Positions 8,047 to 17,607 are shown, counted from the stretch's first letter. The stretch: DNA of 64,000 nt from Janibacter sp. Soil728 (GCF_001428305.1 NZ_LMRZ01000004.1:229314-293313); one strand, 5' to 3'. The notes: generated from the letters alone by a model not told the origin. A program made the numbers and translations.

Positions 8047-9645
8047 GTGTCAGACCGCCGTCCCGTCCGCCGTGCCCTCGTCTCCGTCTACGACAAGACC
8101 GGGCTCGAGGACCTCGTCCGCGGCCTGTCCGAGGCCGGTGTCGAGCTCGTCTCCACCGGCGGCTCCGCCGCCACCATCGCCGGCCTGGGTCTGCCCGTGA
8201 CCAAGGTCGAGGACCTGACCGGCTTCCCCGAGTGCCTCGACGGGCGGGTCAAGACCCTCCACCCGCGCGTCCACGCCGGCATCCTCGCCGACACCCGGCT
8301 GCCCGACCACGTGCGTCAGCTCGAGGAGCTGGAGGTCGCCCCCTTCGACCTCGTCGTCGTCAACCTCTACCCCTTCGCCGACACGGTCGCCTCGGGCGCC
8401 GGTGTGCAGGACTGCATCGAGAAGATCGACATCGGTGGGCCGACCATGGTCCGCGCCGCGGCCAAGAACCACGCGTCCGTCGCGATCGTCACCGACCCCA
8501 CCTCCTACGGCGAGGTGCTCGAGACCGTGCGCGGCGGCGGGTTCACCCTCGCGCAGCGCCAGCGCCTGGCGACGGACGCCTTCGTCCACACGGCCACCTA
8601 CGACGTCGCGGTCGCCTCCTGGATGGGTTCGGTCGTCAGCACGAGCGACGAGACCCCCTTCCCCGGTTGGATCGGTGGGACCTACGCCAAGAAGTCCGGC
8701 CTGCGCTACGGGGAGAACCCGCACCAGTCCGCCGCGCTCTATGTCGCCGAGGGCGCCTCCGGGCTCGCGCAGGCCGAGCAGCTGCACGGCAAGGAGATGT
8801 CCTACAACAACTACGTCGACGCGGACGCCGCCCTGCGCGCCGCCCACGACCACGGCGACCAGCCGACCGTCGCCATCATCAAGCACGCCAACCCGTGCGG
8901 CATCGCGGTGGGGGAGAGCATCGAGGTGGCCTACGAGCGCGCCCACGCGTGCGACCCCGTCTCCGCCTACGGCGGCATCGTCGCCACCAACCGCCCCGTG
9001 ACGGCGGCCATGGCGACCGCGCTCAACGACACCTTCTCCGAGGTCATCGTCGCCCCGGACTTCGACGCCGACGCGCTGACGATCCTCAGGGAGAAGAAGA
9101 ACCGTCGCCTGATCCAGGTCGCGACACCGACGCCCGGTGGCGTCGAGACCCGCCCGATCTCCGGTGGGCTCCTCGTGCAGCAGCGCGACGCGATCGACGG
9201 CGTCGTCGAGGCCACGGGGGACGACAAGCCGACCCAGGGCCACGGCGACGACCCGAGCGCCTGGGTGCTCGTGACCGGCGAGGCTGCAGACGAGGCGACC
9301 CTGGCGGACCTGTCCTTCGCCTGGCGCGCGGTGCGCGCCACCAAGTCCAACGCGATCCTCCTGGCCAAGGACCAAGGGTCCGTCGGCATCGGCATGGGTC
9401 AGGTCAACCGCGTCGACTCCTGCCACCTGGCCGTGAGCCGCGCCGGTGAGGAGCGGGCGAAGGGGGCCGCCGCAGCCTCGGACGCCTTCTTCCCCTTCGC
9501 CGACGGGCTGCAGGTCCTGCTCGACGCCGGCGTCACGGCCGTCGTCGCCCCCGGCGGCTCGGTCCGCGACGACGAGGTCGTCGCGGCGGCGCAGGCTGCC
9601 GGGATCACGATGTACTTCACCGGCACACGCCACTTCGCCCACTGA
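8047..9645 (+). CDS. purH: PurH, AICAR transformylase / IMP cyclohydrolase
   Basis: Catalyses the last two steps of IMP synthesis. The N-terminal cyclohydrolase (1-200) begins [13 protein letters not shown] and contains the STGG phosphate loop. The transformylase carries GENPHQ (about 228-233) and the KHANPCG catalytic motif. Length is 532 aa, normal. GTG 8047 is chosen because AGGAG lies 6 nt upstream and homology begins there; the frame is open back into the riboswitch but that part is not protein-like. Control by the ZTP riboswitch is expected. Confidence 0.95.
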   Translation: MSDRRPVRRALVSVYDKTGLEDLVRGLSEAGVELVSTGGSAATIAGLGLPVTKVEDLTGFPECLDGRVKTLHPRVHAGILADTRLPDHVRQLEELEVAPFDLVVVNLYPFADTVASGAGVQDCIEKIDIGGPTMVRAAAKNHASVAIVTDPTSYGEVLETVRGGGFTLAQRQRLATDAFVHTATYDVAVASWMGSVVSTSDETPFPGWIGGTYAKKSGLRYGENPHQSAALYVAEGASGLAQAEQLHGKEMSYNNYVDADAALRAAHDHGDQPTVAIIKHANPCGIAVGESIEVAYERAHACDPVSAYGGIVATNRPVTAAMATALNDTFSEVIVAPDFDADALTILREKKNRRLIQVATPTPGGVETRPISGGLLVQQRDAIDGVVEATGDDKPTQGHGDDPSAWVLVTGEAADEATLADLSFAWRAVRATKSNAILLAKDQGSVGIGMGQVNRVDSCHLAVSRAGEERAKGAAAASDAFFPFADGLQVLLDAGVTAVVAPGGSVRDDEVVAAAQAAGITMYFTGTRHFAH

Positions 9646-9674
9646 CCCGCCACCTCGACCGCAAGGGACATCAC

Positions 9675-10535
9675 GTGACAGCACAGATCCTCGACGGCAA
9701 GGCAGCACTGGCCTCGATCAAGGCCGAGCTCACGGTGCGGGTGGCCGCGCTCAAGGAGCGGGGCGTCACCCCGGGGCTGGGGACCGTCCTCGTGGGCGAC
9801 GACCCGGGCAGCCGGTGGTACGTCGGCGCCAAGCACAAGGACTGCGCCGAGATCGGCATCACGAGCATCCGTCGTGACCTGCCGGCGAGCTCGAGCCTCG
9901 AGGAGGTGCTCGAGGTCGTGCGTGAGCTCAACGAGGACCCGGGGTGCACCGGATTCCTCGTCCAGCAGCCGACCGGGCTGGACGAGAACAAGATCCTCTC
10001 CGCGGTGGACCCCCTCAAGGACGTCGACGGGCTGCACCCGACGAATCTCGGGTGGCTCGTCCTCGGCGAGCCGGCGCCCCTGCCCTGCACCCCCATGGGG
10101 TGCATCGAGCTGCTGCGCCGTCACGATGTGCCGATCGCGGGTGCGCACGTGGTGATCGTCGGGCGTGGCATCACCGTGGGCCGCCCCCTCAGCCTGATCC
10201 TCACCCGACGCAGCGAGAACGCCACGACGGTCTCCTGCCACACCGGCACCCGCGACCTGGCGGCAGAGGTCCGGCAGGCCGACATCGTCGTGGCCGCAGC
10301 CGGCGTCCCGGGGATCATCACCAAGGACATGGTCAAGCCCGGCGCTGCCGTGCTCGACGTGGGCGTGAGCCGGATCGTGGCCGAGGACGGGAAGTCCAAG
10401 GTCGCCGGCGATGTCGCAGCGGACGTCGCCGAGGTCGCGGGGTGGGTCAGCCCCAACCCCGGTGGTGTCGGTCCGATGACGCGGGCAATGCTGCTGACCA
10501 ATGTCGTCGAGGCGGCGGAGCGCAGCCTGGCATGA
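9675..10535 (+). CDS. folD: FolD, methylenetetrahydrofolate dehydrogenase / cyclohydrolase
   Basis: Interconverts 5,10-methylene-THF and 10-formyl-THF, feeding the formyl donor used by PurN and PurH. The 286-residue protein has the YVGAKHKDC catalytic-lysine segment (about 54-62), [23 protein letters not shown], the NADP-binding [13 protein letters not shown] and the C-terminal [14 protein letters not shown]. The GTG start lies 29 nt after purH, and the stop overlaps the next gene in an ATGA. Confidence 0.96.
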   Translation: MTAQILDGKAALASIKAELTVRVAALKERGVTPGLGTVLVGDDPGSRWYVGAKHKDCAEIGITSIRRDLPASSSLEEVLEVVRELNEDPGCTGFLVQQPTGLDENKILSAVDPLKDVDGLHPTNLGWLVLGEPAPLPCTPMGCIELLRRHDVPIAGAHVVIVGRGITVGRPLSLILTRRSENATTVSCHTGTRDLAAEVRQADIVVAAAGVPGIITKDMVKPGAAVLDVGVSRIVAEDGKSKVAGDVAADVAEVAGWVSPNPGGVGPMTRAMLLTNVVEAAERSLA

Positions 10536-10867
10536 GTGAGCCGGGAGCAGGGGAGCTGGAGGACGGTGCGCAGGAGGCTCCTGCACAGGTTCGTCCTGCC
10601 CTCGACACCCGGCCGCTGGCAGCTTGGTGGGTGATCTTTGCCGGTCTCGTCGTCGGGCTGCTCTTCGTGCTCACCGACCACATGCTGCGCGCGACCGTGT
10701 CGCTCGGAGCCGCACTCCTGCTGGCGGCGCTGCTCCGCGTGACCCTGCCCGGGACCAAGGTCGGGGGGATCGCCGTGCGTGGTCCGTTCGTCGACGTCGT
10801 CATGCTCGTCCTGCTCGGCGTGGCGGTCCTCGTGTCGGGCTTCACCCTGGATCTCGCCGCGCGCTGA
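10532..10867 (+). CDS. DUF3017 family small membrane protein
   Basis: A 111-residue protein with a polar N-terminal 30 residues and three hydrophobic segments (about 34-52, 57-77 and 86-105). Its position directly after folD, with an ATGA overlap, is the typical place of DUF3017 proteins in actinobacteria. Function is unknown. The coupling suggests constant low expression with folD rather than a known folate role. Confidence 0.82.
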   Translation: MSEPGAGELEDGAQEAPAQVRPALDTRPLAAWWVIFAGLVVGLLFVLTDHMLRATVSLGAALLLAALLRVTLPGTKVGGIAVRGPFVDVVMLVLLGVAVLVSGFTLDLAAR

Positions 10868-10903
10868 CGCGCGCCGATCATGGTTCGGCTACTCCCGAAG
10901 GTT

Positions 10904-10932
10904 TCCACAAAAGGGTAAAGATCTATTGTGGA
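10904..10932. promoter_or_regulatory. Operator-like inverted repeat upstream of the Thr-rich wall protein
   Basis: Perfect 7-bp arms TCCACAA (10904-10910) and TTGTGGA (10926-10932) are separated by 15 nt in an AT-rich island. The repeat overlaps the first unit of the phased GTAA repeats. It may be a regulator site or a small hairpin. Confidence 0.4.
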
Positions 10933-10952
10933 GATGGTAAGCAATCAGTAAC
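10915..10952 (+). promoter_or_regulatory. Phased GTAA direct repeats, response-regulator-type site A
   Basis: GTAA units start at 10915, 10937 and 10948, i.e. 22 and 11 bp apart. The last two form GTAAG-N6-GTAAC. Eleven-bp phased repeats are typical of OmpR/PhoB-family regulators, including MtrA in actinobacteria. Three related sites precede polysaccharide-locus genes. Confidence 0.5.
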
Positions 10953-11083
10953 GTTTGAGGCAGTCGGGGAGTCTTGGCGCCGCTTGGTGCGTCGAGAGGG
11001 GACCACGCCTTCTGCCGCCCCGTCGGTCGGCGTGACCGCGGTGAGGGCCGCCTTCGCCGCGTTGCTGAGCACGGGGAGTCATC

Positions 11084-11875
11084 ATGACCGCACGTCCATC
11101 CTTTCGTCTTGCCGGGGCAGCTGGTCTGGCCGCTGGCCTGACACTCGGCGGCAGCGTCCTCATCGCTGCCTCGACCGCCTCGGCGGCGCCCGCCGAGCAC
11201 GTCACCATCTGCCACGCGTTGGGCACGCCGGACGCTGCCGACCACGGCTACGTCGAGATCGGGCCGGCCGAGACCGGCACGGTCCGCGGGCACGCGGCGT
11301 GGGACTTCAAGACCCACGTGCCGAGCGCCAACGGCCACGAGGCTGACATCATCCCGCCCTTCACGTACTCCGATCAGGACGGTGACCATGAGTTCCCGGG
11401 TCAGAACTGGGACGCCGGGGGCGAGGCCATCCTCGACAACGGCTGCGTGGCGCCGGAGCCGACTACGCCTCCGGAGTCGACCACGACCACCGGCACGTCG
11501 ACCACCAGCACGTCGACGACCAGCACGTCGACCACCACTCCGCCGACGTCGACCACCAGCACGTCGACCACGACCCCTCCGACGTCGACGACCAGCACGT
11601 CGACCACCGCTCCGCCGACGTCGACCACCAGCACGTCGACCACGACGATGCCTCCGACGTCGACCACCACGGCCTCGAGCTCGACACACATGCCCCCGCC
11701 CGTGGTGCCGACCAACCCCGCAGGCCCGCAGACCCCTGGCGTTGTCCAGACCGATGGTGGCCCGATGGGCGGTGACTCCGGCGCGCTCCTGGGTGCCCTC
11801 GGGATCGCTGCGCTCCTCGGCACCATGGGCGCTGCCGGCGTCGTCGGCAACCGCGCCGCCTCACGCCGTCACTGA
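11084..11875 (+). CDS. Secreted Thr/Ser-rich surface protein
   Basis: A 263-residue exported protein. Residues 1-35 form a Sec signal peptide ending STASA. Residues 36-125 form a small domain with EHVTICHA, a histidine-rich middle (GH, THVPSANGHEADIIPPF), PGQNWD and NGC; Cys43 and Cys121 may pair. Residues 137-197 are a mucin-like tract of about four TSTTSTSTTTPP units, likely glycosylated. The C-terminus has a hydrophobic segment (233-254) and a basic tail (NRAASRRH), which could anchor it in the membrane; no LPxTG motif is present, so sortase attachment is not supported. The upstream region holds site A. Function is unknown. Confidence 0.8.
   Translation: MTARPSFRLAGAAGLAAGLTLGGSVLIAASTASAAPAEHVTICHALGTPDAADHGYVEIGPAETGTVRGHAAWDFKTHVPSANGHEADIIPPFTYSDQDGDHEFPGQNWDAGGEAILDNGCVAPEPTTPPESTTTTGTSTTSTSTTSTSTTTPPTSTTSTSTTTPPTSTTSTSTTAPPTSTTSTSTTTMPPTSTTTASSSTHMPPPVVPTNPAGPQTPGVVQTDGGPMGGDSGALLGALGIAALLGTMGAAGVVGNRAASRRH
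11492..11674 (+). repeat. In-frame tandem repeat of about 36 bp coding for TSTTSTSTTTPP
   Basis: Four to five imperfect 36-bp units rich in ACGTCGACC encode a Thr/Ser/Pro stalk. Single substitutions between units (TTTPP, TTAPP, TTTMPP) suggest growth by slippage or unequal recombination. Confidence 0.85.
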
Positions 11876-11889
11876 CGGTCACGGCATGA

Positions 11890-11930
11890 CGAAGGGGGTC
11901 CCGCACCTGTCCGGTGCGGGACCCCCTTCG
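11890..11930. terminator. Strong bidirectional terminator between convergent genes
   Basis: A perfect 18-bp stem (11890-11907 with 11913-11930) closes on the 5-nt loop TGTCC. The base of the stem is CGAAGGGGGTCCC on one arm and its complement on the other. It separates the wall protein gene and mdh. Confidence 0.9.
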
Positions 11931-11946
11931 GTCTGTGAGGGGTCGG

Positions 11947-12942
11947 TCAGCCCTTGATCAGGCCGAGCTTGGTCACGGCCTCGCGCTCCTCGGCGAGCTC
12001 CGCGACGGAGGCGTCGATCTTGGCGCGCGAGAAGTCGTCGATCTCGAGGCCCTGGACGATCTCCCACTTGCCGTCCTTGACGGTCACGGGGAAGGAGGAG
12101 ATGAGACCCTCGGGGACGCCGTAGGAGCCGTCGGAGCACACCGACATGGAGACCCAGTTGTCCTCGGGGGTGCCGAGGGCCCAGTCACGGGCGTGGTCGA
12201 CGGTCGCAGAGGCAGCGGAGGCGGCCGAGGAGGCGCCACGGGCCTCGATGATCGCTGCGCCACGCTTGGCGACGGTCGGGATGAAGGTGCTCTCCAGCCA
12301 CTCCTGGTCGCCCACGGTCTCGGCGGCGTTCTTGCCGGAGACCTCGGCGTGGAAGAGGTCGGGGTACTGCGTGGCGGAGTGGTTGCCCCAGATCGTCATC
12401 TTCTTGATCTCGGTGACCGGCACGCCGAGCTTGGCGGACAGCTGGCTGATGGCCCGGTTGTGGTCCAGGCGGGTCAGCGCGCTGAAGCGCTCGTTGGGGA
12501 TGTCCGGAGCGTTGTTCATCGCGATGAGCGCGTTGGTGTTGGCCGGGTTGCCGGTGATCGTGATGTGCACGTCGTCGGCCGCGACCTTGTTGAGGGCCGC
12601 GCCCTGGGGGGCGAAGATGCCGCCGTTGGCCTCGAGGAGGTCACCGCGCTCCATACCCGGGCCACGCGGACGGGCGCCCACGAGGAGGGCGTGGTTGACA
12701 CCATCGAAGACCTTTTCGGCGTCGTCGCCGATCTCGACACCCGCGAGCGTCGGGAAGGCGCAGTCGTCGAGCTCCATGACGACACCCTCCAGGGCCTTCA
12801 GGGCCGGGGTGATCTCGAGCAGACGCAGCTCGACGGGGGTGTCGGGGCCGAAGAGGGACCCACTGGCGATGCGGAAGAGAAGGCTGTAGCCGATCTGGCC
12901 GGCGGCGCCGGTGACGGCGACCTTGACGGGAGTGGTGCTCAC
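11947..12942 (-). CDS. mdh: Malate dehydrogenase
   Basis: NAD-dependent oxidation of malate to oxaloacetate in the TCA cycle. The 331-residue protein has the dinucleotide motif GAAGQIGY (12-19), the substrate arginines in the [14 protein letters not shown] loop, [10 protein letters not shown], and the catalytic His in [11 protein letters not shown]. This is the LDH-like MDH type found in actinobacteria. The start is GTG 12942; AAGGGG lies 11 nt upstream, rather far for a ribosome binding site. It stands alone and ends at the shared terminator. Confidence 0.96.
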   Translation of the reverse strand: MSTTPVKVAVTGAAGQIGYSLLFRIASGSLFGPDTPVELRLLEITPALKALEGVVMELDDCAFPTLAGVEIGDDAEKVFDGVNHALLVGARPRGPGMERGDLLEANGGIFAPQGAALNKVAADDVHITITGNPANTNALIAMNNAPDIPNERFSALTRLDHNRAISQLSAKLGVPVTEIKKMTIWGNHSATQYPDLFHAEVSGKNAAETVGDQEWLESTFIPTVAKRGAAIIEARGASSAASAASATVDHARDWALGTPEDNWVSMSVCSDGSYGVPEGLISSFPVTVKDGKWEIVQGLEIDDFSRAKIDASVAELAEEREAVTKLGLIKG

Positions 12943-13031
12943 GAGAAGTCGTACCCCTTAGTGCGGTGATTGGGCAGCAGATACGGGGTCGACCCTACTC
13001 CGCGGCAGGGACCTGACGTCATCGACGTCCG

Positions 13032-13814
13032 TCACCCGAGCGCGATGAGGGCCACGGGTGCGGAGGTCGGCTGCGGCGAGCCGGCGGCCGGCTCCTTGGT
13101 CAGGCCCACGCCCGCTGCGCCCTCGACATCGCCCTCGAGGAGCATCTCGCCGTCGGTGGTGGTCATCATCCCGGCCGAGACCATGGAGCCCGAGGAGTCC
13201 TGGAGCCAGGCCTGGTACGCCTTGCCGCTCCCGGGGTCGGCAAGCCCCTCGACCCGCAGCACCGCCTTGCCCATCTGGTCGGACCGCACGACGCGGACCG
13301 TGCCCCCGTCGTCGGTGGTGGCCTGCCAGGTCTGGGCATCGGAGGCTTCCAGGACCTGGTCCGAGATGCTCGTGGTGGCCTGCTCCACCACCTGCCACGT
13401 GACGCCTCCGCCGACGACGAGTGCGGCCGCAGCGGCCAGCGCGGCCCACTGCCGGCTCACCCGGCGACGAAGGGGGACGACGTTCGTCTCGGTCGGGGCC
13501 TCGGTGTCGGACTGTGCGACGGCCGGCTCCGCAGCGACGGGCTCCGCAGCGACGGGCTCCGCGGCGGCGGGCTCGTCGACGACCGGCGGGTCCTGACGGG
13601 TGGTGCGGATGGCCGCCATGATGTCGGCGCGCAGGGCCGGGGGAGGTGAGACCGCGACGGTCTCGGCGAGCAGCGGGGTGACCCCGCGTAGCGAGTCGAC
13701 CTCGTCGCGGCAGGTCTCGCAACGGCCGAGGTGTACCTCGAAGTCGGCACGTTCCCCATCACTCAGGGCGTCGAGGACGAAGGCCCCGGAGAGGCTGTGC
13801 AGGTCGTCGCTCAT
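13032..13814 (-). CDS. rskA: Anti-sigma-K factor, RskA-like
   Basis: A 260-residue membrane anti-sigma factor. The N-terminal domain has the zinc-type motif His28-x3-Cys32-x2-Cys35. A flexible AEPVA repeat (81-99) precedes one membrane span (about 122-143). The outer domain carries the RskA C-terminal signature (GKAYQAWLQDSSG, then GVTKEP-like GLTKEPAAGS). It should hold SigK at the membrane and release it on a signal, through proteolysis in known cases. ATG 13814 overlaps the sigK stop by 4 nt. Confidence 0.9.
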   Translation of the reverse strand: MSDDLHSLSGAFVLDALSDGERADFEVHLGRCETCRDEVDSLRGVTPLLAETVAVSPPPALRADIMAAIRTTRQDPPVVDEPAAAEPVAAEPVAAEPAVAQSDTEAPTETNVVPLRRRVSRQWAALAAAAALVVGGGVTWQVVEQATTSISDQVLEASDAQTWQATTDDGGTVRVVRSDQMGKAVLRVEGLADPGSGKAYQAWLQDSSGSMVSAGMMTTTDGEMLLEGDVEGAAGVGLTKEPAAGSPQPTSAPVALIALG

Positions 13815-14437
13815 GGTGTCACTCCCAGCTGGTCCCTCAGACGGATGAGTCCGTCGCGTATACGTGTCTTGGCGGTGCCGAGCGGTAGGTCCAGCAGGCT
13901 CGCCACCTCGGTGTGGGTGTAACCACCGAGGTAGGCGAGGCTGACGGCTTCGCGCTGGACCTGTGTGAGGCCGTCGAGTGCCGAGCGCACCCTGCGGGCC
14001 TCGATCCTGGCCGTGGCCTGCTCGGCCGTGGTGTCGAAGGCGACATCGCGGCTGCGTGCGTGCCAGGTGTCGTCCCGGACGGTGGCCGACTGACTCGCGC
14101 GGACCCGATCCACCGCTCTGCGGTGGGCCATCGTCAGCAGCCAGCCGATCGCCGACCCCTTGCTGGGGTCGAAGCGGGTGGCCCCGCGCCACACCTCGAG
14201 GTAGACCTCCTGGGTGACCTCCTCCGACTGGGAGGGGTTGCGCAGGACTCGCAGGATCAGGCCGTGCACGCGCGGCGCCGTCTCGTCGTAGAGGGCGGCG
14301 AAGGCGTCCTCGTCCCCCTTCGCCACCTGACGAAGACGATCAGCGAGAGGCTCGCCGGCCCCCCGACCAGATGTCCGATCGACCATGGAGTGGTCGTACG
14401 GGGAGTCGTGGTCGGGGGGAGGAGGCACGAGGTACAT
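13811..14437 (-). CDS. sigK: ECF sigma factor SigK-like
   Basis: A 208-residue sigma factor with region 2 (DAFAALYDETAPRVHGLILRVLRNPSQ, EEVTQEVYLEVW, GWLLTMAHRRAVDRVR) closely like mycobacterial SigK, and region 4 with an HTH (THTEVASLLDLPLGTAKTRI). In mycobacteria SigK controls the secreted fasciclin proteins MPT70/MPT83; here a fasciclin lipoprotein and a molybdopterin oxidoreductase lie just upstream on the same strand. ATG 14437 and ATG 14386 are both possible starts; neither has a good ribosome binding site. Confidence 0.9.
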   Translation of the reverse strand: MYLVPPPPDHDSPYDHSMVDRTSGRGAGEPLADRLRQVAKGDEDAFAALYDETAPRVHGLILRVLRNPSQSEEVTQEVYLEVWRGATRFDPSKGSAIGWLLTMAHRRAVDRVRASQSATVRDDTWHARSRDVAFDTTAEQATARIEARRVRSALDGLTQVQREAVSLAYLGGYTHTEVASLLDLPLGTAKTRIRDGLIRLRDQLGVTP

Positions 14438-14471
14438 GATGCCTGCTCAGGTCACCGTGAGTCAGACGGGG

Positions 14472-15125
14472 TTACTTGGCGGTCGGCATGAGGACGCCGT
14501 CGATGATGTAGACGGTCGCGTTGGCCGTCTGGACATTGCCGCAGACGACCTTGGCGTCGCCCACGGTGAAGGCCTCGCCGGAACCCTCGACCGTGATCTT
14601 GTCGCCGGCCAGCGTCGTGTGGGTGCCAGCCAGGTCCTCGGGGGCCAGGCGGCCCTCGACGACGTGGTGGGTGAGCACGGTCGTCAGCAGGCCCTTGGGG
14701 TCGCCCATGGCCTTGTCCATCGTGGCCTTGTCCATGGCGGCGAAGGCGTCGTTGGTGGGGGCGAAGACGGTGATGTCCTTGGCGGAGTTGAGCGTCGATC
14801 CCAGGTCGGCCTTGGTCACCGCGGTGACGAGGGTCTTGAGCGCGGGGTTGTTGCTCGCGGCGGTGGCGACCGGGTCGGTGGCCATGCCGTCGAAGGAGCC
14901 CTTGCCGGACGTCGGAACGGAGGCGCAGCCGTCGCCGAAGGGAGCGGAGGCCTTGTCGGCAGTGGAGGAGGAGCTCATCGCGTCACTCGAGGTGGAGCTG
15001 GAAGCGGCGCTCGAGGAGCTGCTGGAGCCGGAGCCCGAGTCCGAGCCACCACATGCGGTGAGGGCGAAGGGCAGGGCCAGCGCGGCGAGGGTTGCGGCGG
15101 TGCGGGTCGTGGTCATGCGGATCAT
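14472..15125 (-). CDS. Fasciclin-domain lipoprotein (MPT83-like)
   Basis: A 217-residue exported protein: lipoprotein signal with lipobox LTAC (Cys25), a Ser-rich linker (about 28-58), then one FAS1 domain containing TLNSAKDITVFAPTNDAF and the second conserved block VLTHHVVEGRL, ending YIIDGVLMP. ATG 15125 has GGAGG 5 nt upstream. FAS1 domains mediate surface adhesion, and MPT70/83 are the classic SigK targets, so the adjacent sigK-rskA pair probably controls this gene. Confidence 0.92.
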   Translation of the reverse strand: MIRMTTTRTAATLAALALPFALTACGGSDSGSGSSSSSSAASSSTSSDAMSSSSTADKASAPFGDGCASVPTSGKGSFDGMATDPVATAASNNPALKTLVTAVTKADLGSTLNSAKDITVFAPTNDAFAAMDKATMDKAMGDPKGLLTTVLTHHVVEGRLAPEDLAGTHTTLAGDKITVEGSGEAFTVGDAKVVCGNVQTANATVYIIDGVLMPTAK

Positions 15126-15194
15126 GTCGGCCTCCAGAAGGCGTGGTGGGAAGAGGTGCAAGAGGGGTTCGGAGCTGCGGCACAACCGGATTGG

Positions 15195-16718
15195 TCAGTC
15201 GGTGACCGTCACGGCGGACCGGTGCCATCCCGTGGCGCCGGAGGGGAACGGGGGCTCGATCTCCTGCGTCTGGAGCTGTCCGTCACCATCGGTCGCCCGC
15301 GCGATGAAGTCGTGCCGGCCCGGTGTGGCGTCCCAGGGCAGGAACCACTGGCGCCAGCAGTCGACATCGGCCTCGGCGCCCAGCGTGGCCCGCTGCCACG
15401 GTCCGTCGTCGATGCGCACCTCGACCTTGCTGATGCCGCGACGCTGCGCCCAGGCCACGCCACCGATGACGGTGCGACCGGGAGCGATGCGGCGCAGGGC
15501 TCGTGGTGTGTCGATGCGGGCCTGGGTGTGCACCCGGCCGTCGATGGCCCAGTCACGGTCCGTCCAGTAGGCGCTCGCGGCGTCATAGCGGGTGACGGTC
15601 ATCCGGGTCAGCCACTTGGTGGCACCGACGAAGCCGTACAGGCCGGGTGTCACGAGCCGCGCCGGGAAGCCGTGCTCGCGGGGGAGAGGCGTGCCGTTCA
15701 TCCCCACCGCGACGAGGGCGTCGCGATCGTCGAGCAGCGCCGACAGTGGCGTGGAGATCGTCATGCCGTCCGTCGACGTCGAGAGCACCTGCAGACCCGG
15801 GTCCTTGGGATCGGTGTCGAGTCCGGCGCGGGCGAGCAGCTCGCGGGTGGGCACACCGAGCCAACGGGCATTGCCGATGAGCGGACCGCCCACTTCGTTG
15901 GAGACGCAGTTGAGAGTGATGTCACGCTCGACCATCGGCATGTCGAGCAGCTCATCGAGGGTGAGCGAAAAACCTTGTGGCACATCGCCGTCGATCGTCA
16001 GCTTCCAGTCGCCGGGGTCCACGTCGGGGGCCAGCAGGGCGGTGTCGATCCGGTAGAACTCCCCGTTGGGCGTGACGAAGGGGGCGATCCCCGACTTGCC
16101 CAGCTCCACCCCCTTCGCCAGCGGTGGCAGTGGCGTTGTCGGCGTCGGGAGGGTGAGCGTCGGGGGCCGGCTGCGAGAGATCAGGCCCTGACCGGCGCCG
16201 CCGAGGGCGAGGGCCGCGGCGCCGGTGCCACCGAGGGCGAAGAGCCTGCGCCGGGTGGGCTGATCGGGCCGGCTGTGGGCCGCATCGGACGGGACCACTC
16301 GGGCCACGAGCCAGTCCAGGGTCAGGACGCCGACGACCGCGGCCACGAGGGCCGGCAACCAGGCCAGGGTGTCGGCGGTGGGCCGCAGCACCGCCGCCGC
16401 GCCCGCGAGCCCGGTGAGCAGGAGCAGCAGGCCGGTGCCGAGGATCCGGGAGCGGGGACGCACGGCTCCGGCGACAGCGGCCAGGAGCAGGGTGACGATG
16501 GCGACGGACCCGATGAGGACCGGCTTGTCCGCGGTGCCGAAGGTCCCCACGGCCCACTCCTTGACCGGCGTCGGGGTGGCGTCGATGACCTGGCTGCCGA
16601 CCGCGAGCACCGGGGACGAGGGCGGGGAGGTGAGGGCCGCGACGAGGTGTGCGGCCGCCGTGCCGAGGGTTGCCGCCAGAACTCCGCAGGCGGCGGCGGG
16701 TGCGATGCGAGATCTCAT
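15195..16718 (-). CDS. Membrane-bound molybdopterin-dependent oxidoreductase, sulfite oxidase family
   Basis: A 507-residue protein with four or five N-terminal membrane spans (about 5-150), a basic stop (TRRRLFALGG) and an outer catalytic domain of the sulfite-oxidase fold. The molybdenum-ligand cysteine lies in LNCVSNEVGG, and VTPGLYGFVGATKWL, typical of the family, follows. A Mo-co dimerisation-type domain ends the protein. It is the first gene of the apparent oxidoreductase-fasciclin-sigK-rskA operon. The natural substrate is unknown; methionine sulfoxide repair or another oxidant response is possible. The start at ATG 16718 has only a weak upstream signal. Confidence 0.88.
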   Translation of the reverse strand: MRSRIAPAAACGVLAATLGTAAAHLVAALTSPPSSPVLAVGSQVIDATPTPVKEWAVGTFGTADKPVLIGSVAIVTLLLAAVAGAVRPRSRILGTGLLLLLTGLAGAAAVLRPTADTLAWLPALVAAVVGVLTLDWLVARVVPSDAAHSRPDQPTRRRLFALGGTGAAALALGGAGQGLISRSRPPTLTLPTPTTPLPPLAKGVELGKSGIAPFVTPNGEFYRIDTALLAPDVDPGDWKLTIDGDVPQGFSLTLDELLDMPMVERDITLNCVSNEVGGPLIGNARWLGVPTRELLARAGLDTDPKDPGLQVLSTSTDGMTISTPLSALLDDRDALVAVGMNGTPLPREHGFPARLVTPGLYGFVGATKWLTRMTVTRYDAASAYWTDRDWAIDGRVHTQARIDTPRALRRIAPGRTVIGGVAWAQRRGISKVEVRIDDGPWQRATLGAEADVDCWRQWFLPWDATPGRHDFIARATDGDGQLQTQEIEPPFPSGATGWHRSAVTVTD

Positions 16719-16812
16719 GAAGAGGGTTCGGAGCGGAGCGGCTGTTGGGATGGGACGACGAAGGGGGACCCGGCCGGCGCAGTCCTGCGGGGGGACGCGC
16801 GCCCCACGACCA

Positions 16813-16842
16813 GGGGCGCCCGGCACGATGCCGAGGCGCCCC
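16813..16842 (-). terminator. Terminator of aqpZ
   Basis: On the minus strand, 22 nt after the aquaporin stop, GGGGCGCC and CGGC blocks pair with their complements around an ATCGT loop, with one bulged base. The base of the stem is flanked by GACGAAGG. Confidence 0.75.
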
Positions 16843-16863
16843 CTTCGTCCATGTGGATCAGCC

Positions 16864-17607
16864 TCAGTCGCCGTCGATGTCGATGTCGGCGCGGTTGACG
16901 CCGGTGATGACAGCGTAGGTCGCACCGGCGATGGCCGCACCCACGATCGGGGCGAGCCAGAAGGCCCACAGCTGGCCGGCAGCGCCGTCCTGGAAGAACG
17001 CGACCGCGGTCGAGCGGGCCGGGTTGACCGAGGTGTTGCTGATCGGGATCGAGATGAGGTGGATCAGCGTCAGGCTCAGGCCGATGGCGATCGGGGCGAA
17101 GCCGACCGGAGCACGCTCGTCGGTGGAGCCGAGGATCACGTAGAGGAAGAAACCAGTGAGGATCGCCTCGGCGACGAGTACGGCCACCAGCGAGTAGCCG
17201 CCGGGGGAGTGGATGCCGTAACCGTTGGCCGCGAAACCGGCGCCGGCGTCGAAGCCCTCCTTGCCGCTGGCGATCGCGAAGAGGGCACCGCCCGCGACGA
17301 GACCCGCGACGACCTGCGTGATGACGTAGGCCGGCACGTCCTTCCACTCGAAGCGTCGGCCGGTGGCCAGGCCGATGGTGACGGCGGGGTTGAAGTGGCC
17401 GCCGGAGACATGACCGACGGCGTAGGCCATCGTGAGCACGGTCAGGCCGAAGGCCAGGGCGACACCGACGAAGCCGATGCCGAGACCGGTGTCCTTGCCG
17501 TCGACGACGTGCTGGGCTGCGAAGATCGCCGACCCGCAGCCGCCGAAGACGAGCCAGAAGGTGCCGAGGAACTCGGCGCCGAGTCGGTGGACCAAGGAGT
17601 GGTGCAT
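16864..17607 (-). CDS. aqpZ: Aquaporin Z-type water channel
   Basis: A 247-residue six-span channel of the MIP family. Both pore motifs are intact, [11 protein letters not shown] and [10 protein letters not shown]. The second-half context [20 protein letters not shown] is nearly that of E. coli AqpZ, pointing to a water channel rather than a glycerol facilitator. ATG 17607 has AGGAG 5 nt upstream. It lies alone between two terminators. Confidence 0.93.
   Translation of the reverse strand: MHHSLVHRLGAEFLGTFWLVFGGCGSAIFAAQHVVDGKDTGLGIGFVGVALAFGLTVLTMAYAVGHVSGGHFNPAVTIGLATGRRFEWKDVPAYVITQVVAGLVAGGALFAIASGKEGFDAGAGFAANGYGIHSPGGYSLVAVLVAEAILTGFFLYVILGSTDERAPVGFAPIAIGLSLTLIHLISIPISNTSVNPARSTAVAFFQDGAAGQLWAFWLAPIVGAAIAGATYAVITGVNRADIDIDGD

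Noticed and set aside
11492-11674. Regular repeats suggesting a CRISPR array
   Set aside because: Units are contiguous, in frame and code for a Thr/Ser/Pro stalk; there are no unique spacers or cas genes.
14385-16898. A 837-codon open frame on the plus strand across sigK, the fasciclin and molybdoenzyme genes
   Set aside because: It is antisense to three well-supported genes, rich in Gly/Arg/Val as expected of a high-GC shadow frame, and has no recognisable domain.
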